This document shows, piece after piece, positions 8,160-18,064 of a DNA stretch of 50,915 nt; positions within the stretch are counted from its first letter, which is position 1; each line of letters opens with the position of its first letter. The translations under genes were made by a program, and so were the position numbers. The DNA is taken from positions 1 through 50,915 of the forward strand of contig CAIYPD010000002.1 in the NCBI GenBank assembly GCA_903928075.1, read 5' to 3'. The stretch comes from Candidatus Firestoneibacteriota bacterium. Its GTDB lineage: Bacteria; Oederibacteriota; D2-FULL-39-29. The notes below the pieces were generated by a model that ran no database searches, was not told the DNA's origin, and saw only the letters and a program-made list of their open reading frames with translations.

Positions 8160-9389
8160 ATGAATAAGAACGCTTACATAAAAAGAGAGATACAGGCCGC
8201 AATCAGGCGTATAGCTGAGGGTTTCCCGGCCTGCGCTGTTACCGGACCCAGGCAGTCGGGTAAATCAACCTTACTGCGAACAATGTTTGCAAAAACGCAT
8301 AACTATATTTCCTTCGACCTGATCAAAAACAGAGAAGACGCAAAAACTGACCCTATTTTATTTCTTAAAAATGCCGGGGAAAAGGTTATTTTCGATGAAA
8401 TTCAATATGTCCCCGAGTTATTGTCTTATATTAAACTTGCCATCGATAAAGACAGGCATAATTACGGCCGGTATTATGTTACAGGCTCGCAGCAGTTTAA
8501 TCTTATGAAAAATCTTGGCGATACCCTGGCCGGCCGGATAGCACTCTTTACGCTTTTGCCTTTTTCGTCCGGTGAAACGGCGCCTGTTATGCCGCAAAGT
8601 AAAAAAACAGACCGTGATCTTTTCATTAAGGCCTGTCTTCGCGGGGCCTTCCCGGAAGTGCTTCTTAATAATTCCATAGAAACCGAAACCTGGTATTCTT
8701 CATATACGCAGACCTATCTGGAACGGGATATAAGGAGTTTATACAATATCGGAGATTTAATGGCCTTCAACAGGTTTATGACGCTCTGCGCCGCCAGGAC
8801 CGGCACCATCATGAATATGTCTTCTATGTCTAAAGAACTTGGCGTAAGCGTGAATACGGTGAAAAACTGGCTTTCCGTCCTGGAAGCGAGCAATATTATT
8901 TTCGTGCTGCCGCCCTACTTTTCCAATATAGGCAAGAGACTTGTTAAGGGTTTTAAGATATATTTCTTCGATGTGGGCTATGCCTGTTATCTTACCGGAA
9001 TTAAAAATGAGGATATGCTGTTTAAAGGCCCTATGGCCGGGCAGCTGTTTGAGAATTTTGTAATAATGGAAATGTTTAAGAAATATTTTAATTCCGGGGT
9101 CCGGCCCAGAGCATATTTTCTCCGTACGGCTGACAATATTGAAATTGACCTGCTTATTGAGAGCGGGCAAAAACTGCATCTGTTTGAAATAAAGTTGTCG
9201 ATGACGCCGACCCAAAAAATGGCCGGGGAAATGGAAAAGATGATTGACCTGCTGAAAGAAAAGTCGGCGGCTAAAGGCGCAGTAATTTGTCTGGCAGAAA
9301 AAGATACTTATCTTTCGGCTAAAACGGATGTCCTGACACTTACTTCTTTTATAAAAAAAATAGATATTTTTAATTCCGTTAAATCTTAG
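8160..9389 (+). CDS. AAA ATPase with DUF4143 domain
   Basis: Protein of 409 residues of the AAA_14/DUF4143 family. Walker A is GPRQSGKST (residues 29-37) and Walker B is VIFDEIQ (76-82, with D79/E80); YVTGSQQFNLM is the sensor region. The C-terminal DUF4143 half contains a winged-helix-like segment (MSKELGVSVNTVKNWL) and a PD-(D/E)XK-like strand pair (IEIDLLIES, FEIKLS). Such proteins are widespread, often strain-specific, and their substrate is unknown; a nucleic-acid or defence-related role has been suggested for the fold but is not shown here. ATG 8160 is chosen because it sits just downstream of a clear promoter; the longer frame from TTG 8085 would run through the promoter and its palindromes. 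It lies 16 bp ahead of the ABC-F gene, so the two may share a transcript. Confidence 0.88.
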   Translation: MNKNAYIKREIQAAIRRIAEGFPACAVTGPRQSGKSTLLRTMFAKTHNYISFDLIKNREDAKTDPILFLKNAGEKVIFDEIQYVPELLSYIKLAIDKDRHNYGRYYVTGSQQFNLMKNLGDTLAGRIALFTLLPFSSGETAPVMPQSKKTDRDLFIKACLRGAFPEVLLNNSIETETWYSSYTQTYLERDIRSLYNIGDLMAFNRFMTLCAARTGTIMNMSSMSKELGVSVNTVKNWLSVLEASNIIFVLPPYFSNIGKRLVKGFKIYFFDVGYACYLTGIKNEDMLFKGPMAGQLFENFVIMEMFKKYFNSGVRPRAYFLRTADNIEIDLLIESGQKLHLFEIKLSMTPTQKMAGEMEKMIDLLKEKSAAKGAVICLAEKDTYLSAKTDVLTLTSFIKKIDIFNSVKS

Positions 9390-9405
9390 TTTTGAAAGGA
9401 TATAG

Positions 9406-11361
9406 ATGTTACAGTTAAGTAATATAACAAAGCATTATGGAGAGCAGGTCTTGCTCGAGGACGCCTCAGTTTTCTTTAATCCCGGAGACCGGGTCGCGCT
9501 TATCGGGCCTAACGGCTCGGGAAAAACGACTATTTTTAAGATAATTACCGGCGAAGAAAAACAGGATTCCGGGGATATTGTCATTGACGGGAAGGCCCGG
9601 ATAAAGTTCCTGCCCCAGGAGATTGATTCTATCCGCGGGAAAACGGTGATTGACGAAGTTATGAGCGATAGCAAGGATATTAAACTTCTAAAAAAAGAAC
9701 TGGCGGATATCGAACACCGCATGGCGGAAGGCGAGCACTCCGAGGAATTATTTGCGGAGTACACGCGCCTGCATGAAAAAGTCGAGAAAGACGAAGGTTT
9801 GTCCCTGGAGTACCGCGCAAAAAGAATCCTCGCGGGCCTCGGATTTTTACCCAAAGATTTCAGCCGGAAGACAGAGGAGTTCTCCGGCGGCTGGCTGATG
9901 CGCGTGGCCATGGCAAAACTTCTGGTGAATCCCCCGGATATTTTGCTCTTAGACGAACCGACCAACCATCTGGACTTAAATTCCCTGCTCTGGCTGCAGG
10001 ATTATATTACCGCCTACGAAGGTATTCTTATTTTCACCTCCCATGACCGGGACTTTCTGGATCATGTAGCGACGCGCCTGGTAAATATTGATAACGGTAA
10101 ACTTGTGGTTTACAAAGGTAACTACCAGTATATGCTGGATCAGAAAGAATTGAAAAGAGACCAGCTGCTGGACGCGAAGAAAAGGCAGGATAAAGAAAAA
10201 GCGCAGCTGCAGGAGTTCATAAACCGCTTTAAGTCCAAAGCCAGTAAGGCCGCCTCCGCAAGAAGCAAGATGAAATACATTGAAAAAATGGAAGATATTG
10301 TCGTAGAGAAAGAAAAAAAGACGCTGCACTTTTCTTTTCCCCAGCCGCAACCCAGCGGAAAAGAAGTCATGAGCCTGATGAATATACACAAAAGTTACGG
10401 CGAGAATAAAGTTTATCAGGGCGTGGATTTTAAGGTGGATCGCGGGGACAAAGTCGCACTGGTGGGTTTTAACGGTGCGGGAAAATCAACTTTACTTAAA
10501 ATACTTGCCGGGATACTCCCCTTCGAAAAGGGCACAAGAAAAGAAGGGTTTAATGTCATTCCGCAATACTATCCGCAGTACCGTTTGGATGTGCTGAATG
10601 CGGAGAACACCTGCCTGCAGGAAGTAGATTCCGTCTGCCCGATGAAAAGCGAACTGGAAATTAGAAAGCATTTGGGTATTTTTATGTTTAAAGGCGATGA
10701 TGTCTTTAAACAGGTCAAAGTGCTGAGCGGAGGCGAAAAGAGCCGTCTCGTGCTGGTAAAGGTCCTCTCCAATCCGCCGAATTTTATTCTCATGGACGAA
10801 CCGACCAACCATCTGGATATTCCTTCAAGGGATATTTTGATAAAGGCACTCAGGGATTATACAGGTTCCATATGTTTTATCAGCCACGATGTACATTTTA
10901 TTAAGAGTATTGCCAACAAGATAGTGGAAGTTGATAACGGTACCCTGACCGCTTATCCCGGGGATTTTGATTATTATCTATATAAAAAGAAATTGGTGGC
11001 GCAGGAAGCCGAGAATCAGGCAAATTTAATAAATCCGAAGGCAAAACAGGAAACCAAACCGGTGCAGGTTAATGCCGGCCAGGCGCCGATACCGGAAAAG
11101 AAAAAAATTAAACATGATAAATATAAACGGGAGAAAATTGCCGGCCGCCTGGTTAAAACAGAGAAAGAAATGAACGAAGCTGAGGCGTTGTATGAAGAGA
11201 TGAATAAAATGCTCGCGAATCCCGAAACTTACAAAAATAAAGATTCGGTAAATAAGGTGAAAGAACATAAGCGTCTTAAGGAAAGAATTGATGAACTCCG
11301 CGCCGAGTGGGAAAAGCACGCCAAAGAACTGGAAGAATATGATAGAAGCGTTACAAAGTAA
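9406..11361 (+). CDS. ABC-F family ATP-binding protein
   Basis: 651 residues with two ABC cassettes and no membrane segments, hence a soluble ABC-F protein that acts on the ribosome rather than in transport. Cassette 1 has Walker A GPNGSGKTT (about 35), signature FSGGWLMRVA and Walker B LLLDEPTNHLD. Cassette 2 has GFNGAGKST (about 354), signature LSGGEKSRL and LMDEPTNHLD. The region between cassettes is the charged interdomain linker (about 235-310, KDKEKAQLQEF...), which in this family reaches toward the ribosomal P-site tRNA. The C-terminal 110 residues are a Lys/Glu-rich coiled coil of the Uup/YdiF type. AAAGGAT precedes ATG 9406. The stop codon lies inside a perfect hairpin (GCGTTAC-AAA-GTAACGC, 11348-11364). 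Whether it is housekeeping or an antibiotic-protection type cannot be told. Confidence 0.93.
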   Translation: MLQLSNITKHYGEQVLLEDASVFFNPGDRVALIGPNGSGKTTIFKIITGEEKQDSGDIVIDGKARIKFLPQEIDSIRGKTVIDEVMSDSKDIKLLKKELADIEHRMAEGEHSEELFAEYTRLHEKVEKDEGLSLEYRAKRILAGLGFLPKDFSRKTEEFSGGWLMRVAMAKLLVNPPDILLLDEPTNHLDLNSLLWLQDYITAYEGILIFTSHDRDFLDHVATRLVNIDNGKLVVYKGNYQYMLDQKELKRDQLLDAKKRQDKEKAQLQEFINRFKSKASKAASARSKMKYIEKMEDIVVEKEKKTLHFSFPQPQPSGKEVMSLMNIHKSYGENKVYQGVDFKVDRGDKVALVGFNGAGKSTLLKILAGILPFEKGTRKEGFNVIPQYYPQYRLDVLNAENTCLQEVDSVCPMKSELEIRKHLGIFMFKGDDVFKQVKVLSGGEKSRLVLVKVLSNPPNFILMDEPTNHLDIPSRDILIKALRDYTGSICFISHDVHFIKSIANKIVEVDNGTLTAYPGDFDYYLYKKKLVAQEAENQANLINPKAKQETKPVQVNAGQAPIPEKKKIKHDKYKREKIAGRLVKTEKEMNEAEALYEEMNKMLANPETYKNKDSVNKVKEHKRLKERIDELRAEWEKHAKELEEYDRSVTK

Positions 11362-11377
11362 CGCTAAAGTAGCGCCA

Positions 11378-11513
11378 AAGTACAAGGTACGAAGTACGAA
11401 GTAAGTAAAAGCAGGTAAAAGCAAGTAAAAGCAAGTACAAAGCTAAGAAGTAGTGCGAAGCGCAGAGTACAAAATGTTTTAACTTTGTACTTTGTACTTC
11501 GTACCTTGTACTT
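11378..11513. repeat. Inverted repeat with perfect 20-bp arms
   Basis: AAGTACAAGGTACGAAGTAC at 11378-11397 is the exact reverse complement of 11494-11513. Between the arms lie AAGTAAAAGC-type short direct repeats. The fragment GTACCTTGTAC recurs at 270-280 ahead of the first gene. It could form a long-loop hairpin between the ABC-F gene and the next gene, or be a small non-coding mobile element. There is no terminal T-run. Confidence 0.8.
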
Positions 11514-11537
11514 ATAACTTAACAGGGGAGGTATTTT

Positions 11538-12404
11538 ATGAAGCTTTCAGTTTTCACCGTAACGATGCCGGAGTTCACTATCGAGGAGGCCTGTGCTTTT
11601 TTAAAAAAGACCGGCTATGAAGGGATTGAACTTCGGGTCTTTGATTTGACCGAGGAGCAAAGGAAACAACCGCCTTTTTTTTGGGGAAACAATAAAATAG
11701 ATCTTGGCGTAAAGAATATGAAAGCCAAGGCAAAAAATATCCGTAAGGTTTGCGACAGTTACGGAATAAAAGTCTGCAACCTGGCGACTTATCTGAAAGT
11801 GGACGATATAGCGGACGCCGAAATTGTCTGTCAAAATATTCATACCTTTGGCTGTAAATCTTTTAGGGCCGGGGTTATGGGTTATGACCGGAAACTTACC
11901 TACCGGGAATGCTACGAGAAGACGGTTAAGAATCTTGCCAAAATTGAAAAACTCTGCAAAAAATACAAAGCCAGAGGTATTATAGAAATACACATGGGAA
12001 ATATAGCCTGTTCGGCCTCAGCTGCGCATAAGATAGTCTCCAATTTTGATCCCAAATACATCGGGGTCATTCATGATGCCGGCAATATGGTCTATGAGGG
12101 TTATGAAAATTATAAAATGGGTCTGGAAATATTAGGGCCTTACCTGGCGCATGTGCATATCAAAAACGCAAGCTGGGGCTTAAAGAAAGTTAACTTTGAC
12201 GGTTCGGCCATCTGGGAACCGTCCTTTGCCCCGGTCAATGCCGGTTTTGCAAACCTCGAGCAGCTTATGGCGGATCTTAAAGCTGTTAAATATGATAAGT
12301 GGCTCTCGGTCGAAGATTTCAATCCGACAGAAGCCAAAGAAAAACTTAAGAATGCGCACGATTATCTGAGAAAAATATTTAAAAAGACAGCTTTAAAGAA
12401 GTAA
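11538..12404 (+). CDS. Sugar phosphate isomerase/epimerase (xylose-isomerase-like TIM barrel)
   Basis: 288 residues. A full-length AP_endonuc_2/xylose-isomerase-like TIM barrel: N-terminal LSVFTVTMPEFTIEEACAFL, YEGIELRV, and metal-ligand regions GIIEIHMGN, VIHDAGNMVYEGY, HVHIKNA and a C-terminal WLSVEDFNP. In relatives the Glu, Asp, His and Glu in these strands bind a divalent metal that drives keto-aldose isomerisation or C-3 epimerisation. No signal peptide, so cytoplasmic. AGGGGAGG lies about 7 bp before ATG 11538. The next gene encodes a secreted glycoside hydrolase, so it may process sugars that enzyme releases. Substrate not predictable. Confidence 0.85.
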   Translation: MKLSVFTVTMPEFTIEEACAFLKKTGYEGIELRVFDLTEEQRKQPPFFWGNNKIDLGVKNMKAKAKNIRKVCDSYGIKVCNLATYLKVDDIADAEIVCQNIHTFGCKSFRAGVMGYDRKLTYRECYEKTVKNLAKIEKLCKKYKARGIIEIHMGNIACSASAAHKIVSNFDPKYIGVIHDAGNMVYEGYENYKMGLEILGPYLAHVHIKNASWGLKKVNFDGSAIWEPSFAPVNAGFANLEQLMADLKAVKYDKWLSVEDFNPTEAKEKLKNAHDYLRKIFKKTALKK

Positions 12405-12510
12405 GCCTTAAGGTTTTAAATGTTTGCTGTTTTTAGAGCAGGGATAATTATTTCTTAGCCTTATGCTTAGGATAAATGACGCTTTTTAGCGTTATGACGG
12501 GGGCAGTAAA

Positions 12511-14862
12511 ATGAAAAAATGCGGGATGTTCTTATTTTGCTTATGGCTGGCAGCAGGCGTAAATTTTGTATACGCAGAAACTACCGCAGATCTGACCGTG
12601 AATATAGAAAGTTTTAAGGTTAGTTCCAGAACCTTAACCCTTGAAGGAGAGAGTTTCGAACTTAAGGATAATTCTAAGTCAGAGGAACTGTCCGGCGCTT
12701 CCGGCGGCAAAGCTTTATTTTTTCCCGGGGAAAATAACAAAGCAGAGCTGGAATGTGAGTTTGAAAAAGGTTTATATAATGTTACAGTCTTTTCTCGGGC
12801 AGATGTGTATGCAAATGACGCCTTTCGTCTGTTTTTTAACGGCAGTGAAAAGAAGTTATGGCAGGACGGAATAAAAAAAATAGCCCGCTGCAAGACTTTC
12901 TCGATAGGCCTCCCGGAAACAAAAAAATATAAGATAGAACTGTTCTCCGCCAAGACCCCGGTCTATATCGACAGAATCGAAATAGAGAAAGTTAACATAG
13001 AACAAACCCTTCTAACCGTAACAGGCAAAGATGAAACAAGGAAAACCTTAAAAATAAACTTAATGCAAAATATTGAAGCAGTCCCTTTCTTTGAAATCTT
13101 CGAACTAACCTTCAGTCTGGATATTCAATATGCAAATCCGTTCTTTGACGCTGGGATAGCGGTAAGGCTTACCTCACCTTCGGGTAAGCAGGTAAATGTC
13201 GGCGGTTTCTACTTTGGCCCTTCCGATAAGCCGGAGATACTTGATAAGCTGGAGGACGGCAAGGAATATCCTTTTAGCGGAAAAAATTACTGGAAGGCGC
13301 GCTATGCCCCGTCAGAAGAAGGGAAATGGACTTATGTTTACCTTTTTGCCGATAAGAACGGAGACCGGGCGGAAGGAAACGGAAGTTTTACCTGTATTAA
13401 AGGAAAAAATCCTTTAAAGGGCTTCATGCGTATAAGCAAGGAAAACCCTTTCCGCTGGGTACTCGATGACGGCAGCGCTTTTTTCCCGATAGGCATTCAG
13501 GACTGTGTACCAAAAAAAACAGAGGCAGAAGGCGTTTTGGCCGGTTGGAGTATGGAAGGCCCTTTCCGCGAAAATTCTAAACTGATATTGCCTGAAGGCG
13601 CAATCTTCAAACGCGGCCGGAACTGCCAGGTGGACGCGGGAGTTTATTTTCGTAATTATAGTTATGCGGGTTTTAATGTCTTCCGGTTTTCGCAGAACAA
13701 CTGTTCCTTCGATCAGTACAGCACTCTGACGCATTACTATATTAAAGAAAGTGTGATGACGGATGAGCTGCTGGGTTTTGTGCGCAAATATGGCTTCCAT
13801 ATTAATTACGGATTTTTTGGATATCAGAAGGTCTTTAACGATACTCCTGAGTTCAAAGAAGCTATGGCTTTGCTCAAGCATTTTATCAAGTACAGCGTTG
13901 ACCGCTGGGGAGCTTATGTCGATATCTGGCAATACTTAAACGAACAGACAGCGGAAGCCGGCTGGTATAATACCATGTCGGAGTATCTCCGCCCGCTTTG
14001 CCCCTACAAACATCCTATTACCACCTGTTGGCCCCGGCCGGAACTTGACAGCATTGATTACAATGCGCATCACTGGTATGTTGATTCGACAATAAGCGAA
14101 CTGGAAATGGACAAGATAGTTGCGGATACAAAGTATAAAAGGTTCGGTAAGGCTGTTATGCTCGGAGAGCACGGGAATATTCTTGATCTTTCAAAACCCC
14201 GGCCGGCGGGTTTCGGCGGAGTCTGGGATCCGGGCTCCGCTTTACGCATGCGGCTTAGGAACTGGAGTTTTCTTTTTAACGAAATGTCGGTTATCTTCTG
14301 GGTCACTAACGGCGCTAAAGATGCGCATTATATGAATATGTGGCTCGGGCCCAAGGAAAGGCAGTATGTCCGGGCGATGCAGGATTTTGCTAATTTGCTG
14401 GATAAAGATATCAAGATGAGCAAGGTTGAGGTTTCAGACCCTGAAGCCGCGCGCGCTTACGGCCTGGCTTCCGGAAAAAAAGCAGCGGTTTATGTGCATC
14501 ACTACAAAACACATAGTGAGCCGCTTAAAAACTTGAAAATAACATTTGATGTGCCAATCAAAGCAAAAGGTTACTGGTATAATCCGGAAAATGCGGCGGT
14601 ACTCGGCAGGTTTGAAGCTGAGCAGGGAAGGCAGACCTATACTGTTCCGGACTTCACAATTGATATGGCACTCCTGATTACGAACGACGGCGCACCTGAC
14701 ATTGATAAAGACGGTATTCCTAATGATCTCGACAAAGATAATGATAATGACGGAGTCGAAGACAGTAAAGACGCTTTTCCGCTTGATCCCGAAGAGTGGG
14801 CAGATACAGACGGAGACGGTATCGGCGACAATATGGAACACCGGTGTCAAAACATTAAGTAG
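12511..14862 (+). CDS. Secreted DUF5060-type glycoside hydrolase with C-terminal thrombospondin type 3 repeats
   Basis: 783 residues. A Sec signal peptide (MKKCGMFLFCLWLAAG..., cleavage after about 22) begins the protein. Residues about 30-165 look like a beta-sandwich carbohydrate-binding module. A DUF5060-like sandwich follows (FEIFELTFSLDI... to GSFTCI, about 190-300), and then a (beta/alpha)8 catalytic domain. LNEQ places the probable acid/base at Glu478, and LGEHG the probable nucleophile at Glu553, as in clan GH-A. The last 50 residues contain Asp-rich DIDKDGIPNDLDKDNDNDG-type thrombospondin type 3 units that bind calcium in other extracellular proteins. There is no sorting or anchor domain after them. 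It is likely exported to attack plant, algal or microbial polysaccharide. GGGGG lies about 11 bp before ATG 12511. Confidence 0.85.
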   Translation: MKKCGMFLFCLWLAAGVNFVYAETTADLTVNIESFKVSSRTLTLEGESFELKDNSKSEELSGASGGKALFFPGENNKAELECEFEKGLYNVTVFSRADVYANDAFRLFFNGSEKKLWQDGIKKIARCKTFSIGLPETKKYKIELFSAKTPVYIDRIEIEKVNIEQTLLTVTGKDETRKTLKINLMQNIEAVPFFEIFELTFSLDIQYANPFFDAGIAVRLTSPSGKQVNVGGFYFGPSDKPEILDKLEDGKEYPFSGKNYWKARYAPSEEGKWTYVYLFADKNGDRAEGNGSFTCIKGKNPLKGFMRISKENPFRWVLDDGSAFFPIGIQDCVPKKTEAEGVLAGWSMEGPFRENSKLILPEGAIFKRGRNCQVDAGVYFRNYSYAGFNVFRFSQNNCSFDQYSTLTHYYIKESVMTDELLGFVRKYGFHINYGFFGYQKVFNDTPEFKEAMALLKHFIKYSVDRWGAYVDIWQYLNEQTAEAGWYNTMSEYLRPLCPYKHPITTCWPRPELDSIDYNAHHWYVDSTISELEMDKIVADTKYKRFGKAVMLGEHGNILDLSKPRPAGFGGVWDPGSALRMRLRNWSFLFNEMSVIFWVTNGAKDAHYMNMWLGPKERQYVRAMQDFANLLDKDIKMSKVEVSDPEAARAYGLASGKKAAVYVHHYKTHSEPLKNLKITFDVPIKAKGYWYNPENAAVLGRFEAEQGRQTYTVPDFTIDMALLITNDGAPDIDKDGIPNDLDKDNDNDGVEDSKDAFPLDPEEWADTDGDGIGDNMEHRCQNIK

Positions 14863-15058
14863 CAAAATAAAACCTGACCGAGTATTCAGGAGTAGAATAC
14901 CGACCAATAAAGCGTGGTAAAAACATTTCCCAGTAATGATTATATAAAAATACAGTAAAGTTCCATAATATTTGAAAAAAATATGAAAACATAGTTATAA
15001 AAACTGCAAAAGTACCCGCCAAGAATAATAAATCAGACAAAAAATCAACATATGTTCG

Positions 15059-15087
15059 TTGACATTAATATTTATATTTGTTAGAAT
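15059..15087 (+). promoter_or_regulatory. Sigma-70-type promoter of the gdhA leader
   Basis: TTGACA (15059-15064), a 17-bp spacer and TAGAAT (15082-15087), close to consensus. Transcription would begin near 15094, about 298 nt before the gdhA start codon. Confidence 0.75.
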
Positions 15088-15356
15088 CAGACCGCAGTAC
15101 AAAGGCGTACTGCCTGGTGGCGATAAAGCGGTAAAGTCTGAAAATATATAGTAGAATATCAATAATACAAAACAGGTAATACCGTAAATAGTATTAATTT
15201 ATCCAAAATAATGTATTGTATATGGCGTCAATACAGTAAATTATAAAATTACTTATTTTTAAAGGAAATTGTACCAAACCGGTACATTGACAAGGGCGTC
15301 TGGCCGGGAATTCCTCAGAAATGAAGGATTCACCGGCTTAGGCGTTTTTTTGTTTT
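15088..15356 (+). ncRNA. Candidate structured gdhA leader RNA / attenuator
   Basis: The 5' end can fold into a compact unit. CAGAC (15088-15092) pairs with GTCTG (15135-15139), and a perfect internal hairpin GCAGTAC-N6-GTACTGC lies just inside it. TGTACC-N5-GGTACA (15270-15286) is a further hairpin or operator. The leader ends in a terminator-like stem and a T-run at 15345-15356. No riboswitch class I know matches it. It could be a small RNA of about 260 nt that ends before gdhA, or a cis-acting switch. Confidence 0.4.
15297..15356 (+). terminator. gdhA: Terminator-like hairpin 35 bp upstream of gdhA
   Basis: CGTCT (15297-15301) pairs with AGGCG (15340-15344, one G-T pair). GCCGG (15303-15307) pairs with CCGGC (15333-15337), and an AAT/ATT stem extends it. 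Seven Ts follow, then TGTTTT. Its place between a promoter and the gdhA start suggests transcription attenuation. Confidence 0.6.
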
Positions 15357-15373
15357 AAGCAGTTCAAATCTAA

Positions 15374-16738
<1,365 letters not shown>

Positions 16739-16754
16739 GAAGCAAAGTAGGAAA

Positions 16755-16790
16755 GGGCTCCGGTTAATTTTATTCCGGGGCCCTTTTTAT
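16755..16790 (+). terminator. Intrinsic terminator of gdhA
   Basis: GGGCTCCGG (16755-16763) pairs with CCGGGGCCC (16775-16783) around an AT-rich loop, followed by TTTTTATT, 17 bp after the gdhA stop codon. Confidence 0.9.
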
Positions 16791-16829
16791 TATGAAATTT
16801 TTCACTTCCTTTTGCTTCTTGTGTCCGTA

Positions 16830-16835
16830 TATAAT
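16830..16835 (+). promoter_or_regulatory. Possible -10 element (TATAAT)
   Basis: Exact TATAAT 42 bp upstream of the next start codon. Only a weak -35 (TTCCTT, 18 bp upstream) is present. Because the gdhA terminator lies just before it, some promoter is needed here. Confidence 0.45.
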
Positions 16836-16876
16836 AGTGGCAGTAAAAATGTAAATCCGGGTAGAAGAGGATTGAT

Positions 16877-17578
16877 ATGAAAAAAGCGATGGTTTTAAGC
16901 CTTGTCTTGCTGTTTGTCTCGAGTCTTTCCGCCGGGCAACTTACCATCGAGGGCACTTACACTACAAGTTATAAAAGCAAAGTACCTAATTATACTTTCA
17001 AAGGAACGCTTTCTTCAACCGGAGAAACAGAATATGAAGGCGAAATAACTGCTCCCTGGGACGGTCAGAACAAGACTTATAAAGGGAAAATAACAGGCAA
17101 GCCGGGCAGCGGCTCTTTGGAAGGATCTTTTATTTTAACCGGCACGAAAAGAAATTTTACTTTTACTATTGACCAAAACGGAAGAGGCGATGCGCTGGAA
17201 AACGGAAAAAAAGTCGGTGTTCTTGACGCTAAAGTTTCCGGCGGAGGAAGTGCCGCCAGCAGCGCTCCGGCGGGCGGCGTGGTAGATTTTTCAGATCAGG
17301 TTTCGGAGGCCGTAAGCAAGGAGACAAGTATATCCAGGGAAAAAGTCCTGGAACTTTTTAAGAATAAAGGAGTCACCAAAGAAGATGTTATAGCCGTCTG
17401 TGCCGCAGCGGAGATAACAAAGGGTGATTTAGAAGCGCTCTATAAAAAAAAGAAAAAGGTTAATACAACTTTTGAGTTTTTGTATGACCTGAAACTTGAC
17501 AAAGAAGCAAAAACCGGCGTCGATAGCCTGATAAAGAAAATTAAGGCTGCTTTAGAAGAAAAGAATAAGAAAAAATAA
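16877..17578 (+). CDS. Exported protein of unknown function
   Basis: 233 residues. A clear Sec signal peptide (MKKAMVLSLVLLFVSSLSAG, cleavage near residue 20) is followed by a beta-rich segment of about 95 residues with repeated Gly/Thr strands (YKGKITGKPGSGSLEGSF). A GGGSAASSAPAGG linker and a helical, Lys-rich C-terminal domain (about 140-233) follow; it carries two helix-turn-like segments (SISREKVLELFKNKGVTKED). I do not recognise a family. It sits alone between the gdhA terminator and a tRNA gene and has GAGGATT before ATG 16877. Periplasmic or surface location is inferred from the signal peptide only. Confidence 0.75.
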   Translation: MKKAMVLSLVLLFVSSLSAGQLTIEGTYTTSYKSKVPNYTFKGTLSSTGETEYEGEITAPWDGQNKTYKGKITGKPGSGSLEGSFILTGTKRNFTFTIDQNGRGDALENGKKVGVLDAKVSGGGSAASSAPAGGVVDFSDQVSEAVSKETSISREKVLELFKNKGVTKEDVIAVCAAAEITKGDLEALYKKKKKVNTTFEFLYDLKLDKEAKTGVDSLIKKIKAALEEKNKKK

Positions 17579-17884
17579 AAGCCGGTAAAAAGTGTACAAA
17601 TTTTTTTGTTTCGCAAAATAGCAGAAATAAGCAGGTGCTTCCCCTTTCTATTCATTTACGGCGCAAAGCTGAAACAAAACCGGATATTTCCGGATTAGTT
17701 TTGAAAGTCGCTTTTAATACCCCAAATATCCTCGCAATATAGTATAATATCTGATAGTTTTTTGAGGATGGAAGGAATATTTACATCTTCATCCTACAAT
17801 GAAAATTTTTTTATGAAAATTTCAAAATATGGCCGCAATCGAAAACAGAAGAGTTTTGATTGCTATGTTTTTTCAGGTAAAAAC
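17579..17884. other. 306-bp gene-free region before the tRNA
   Basis: It contains a CCGGA-TATT-TCCGG hairpin (about 17680), a TATAAT (17743-17748) within the 15-mer CAATATAGTATAATA that recurs at about 45348, and an imperfect stem GGATGGAAG/CTTCATCC (17766-17794) followed by a T-run ten bases later. The TATAAT is a plausible -10 for the tRNA transcript. I see no coding sequence. Confidence 0.5.
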
Positions 17885-17961
17885 GCGCCCGTGGCCTAAC
17901 TGGATAAGGCACTAGCCTCCGAAGCTGGGGATTGGCAGTTCGACTCTGCCCGGGCGCACCA
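17885..17961 (+). tRNA. tRNA-Arg (anticodon CCG)
   Basis: The cloverleaf folds fully. Acceptor GCGCCCG/CGGGCGC, D stem GCC/GGC, anticodon stem CTAGC/GCTGG around loop CTCCGAA (anticodon CCG at 17921-17923), T stem GGCAG/CTGCC with loop TTCGACT, discriminator A and an encoded CCA. It decodes the arginine codon CGG. Confidence 0.95.
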
Positions 17962-18064
17962 TTAATATCGCAAAATTTTGAAGTAAGTAGATATAAATTA
18001 CATTCCTCTCGAGTGGTAAGAAAAATCCGTAATTATAAAACAAATATTTCAACTAAGGAGATTT

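Noticed and set aside
15110-15140. 5S rRNA start (TGCCTGGTGGCGAT)
   Set aside because: Only about 15-30 bases resemble the 5' end of 5S rRNA; the rest of the molecule and its closing helix are absent.
17630-17710. c-di-GMP riboswitch (GGCGCAAAGC segment)
   Set aside because: A short match to the conserved GACGCAAAGC only; the first conserved arm and tetraloop are missing.
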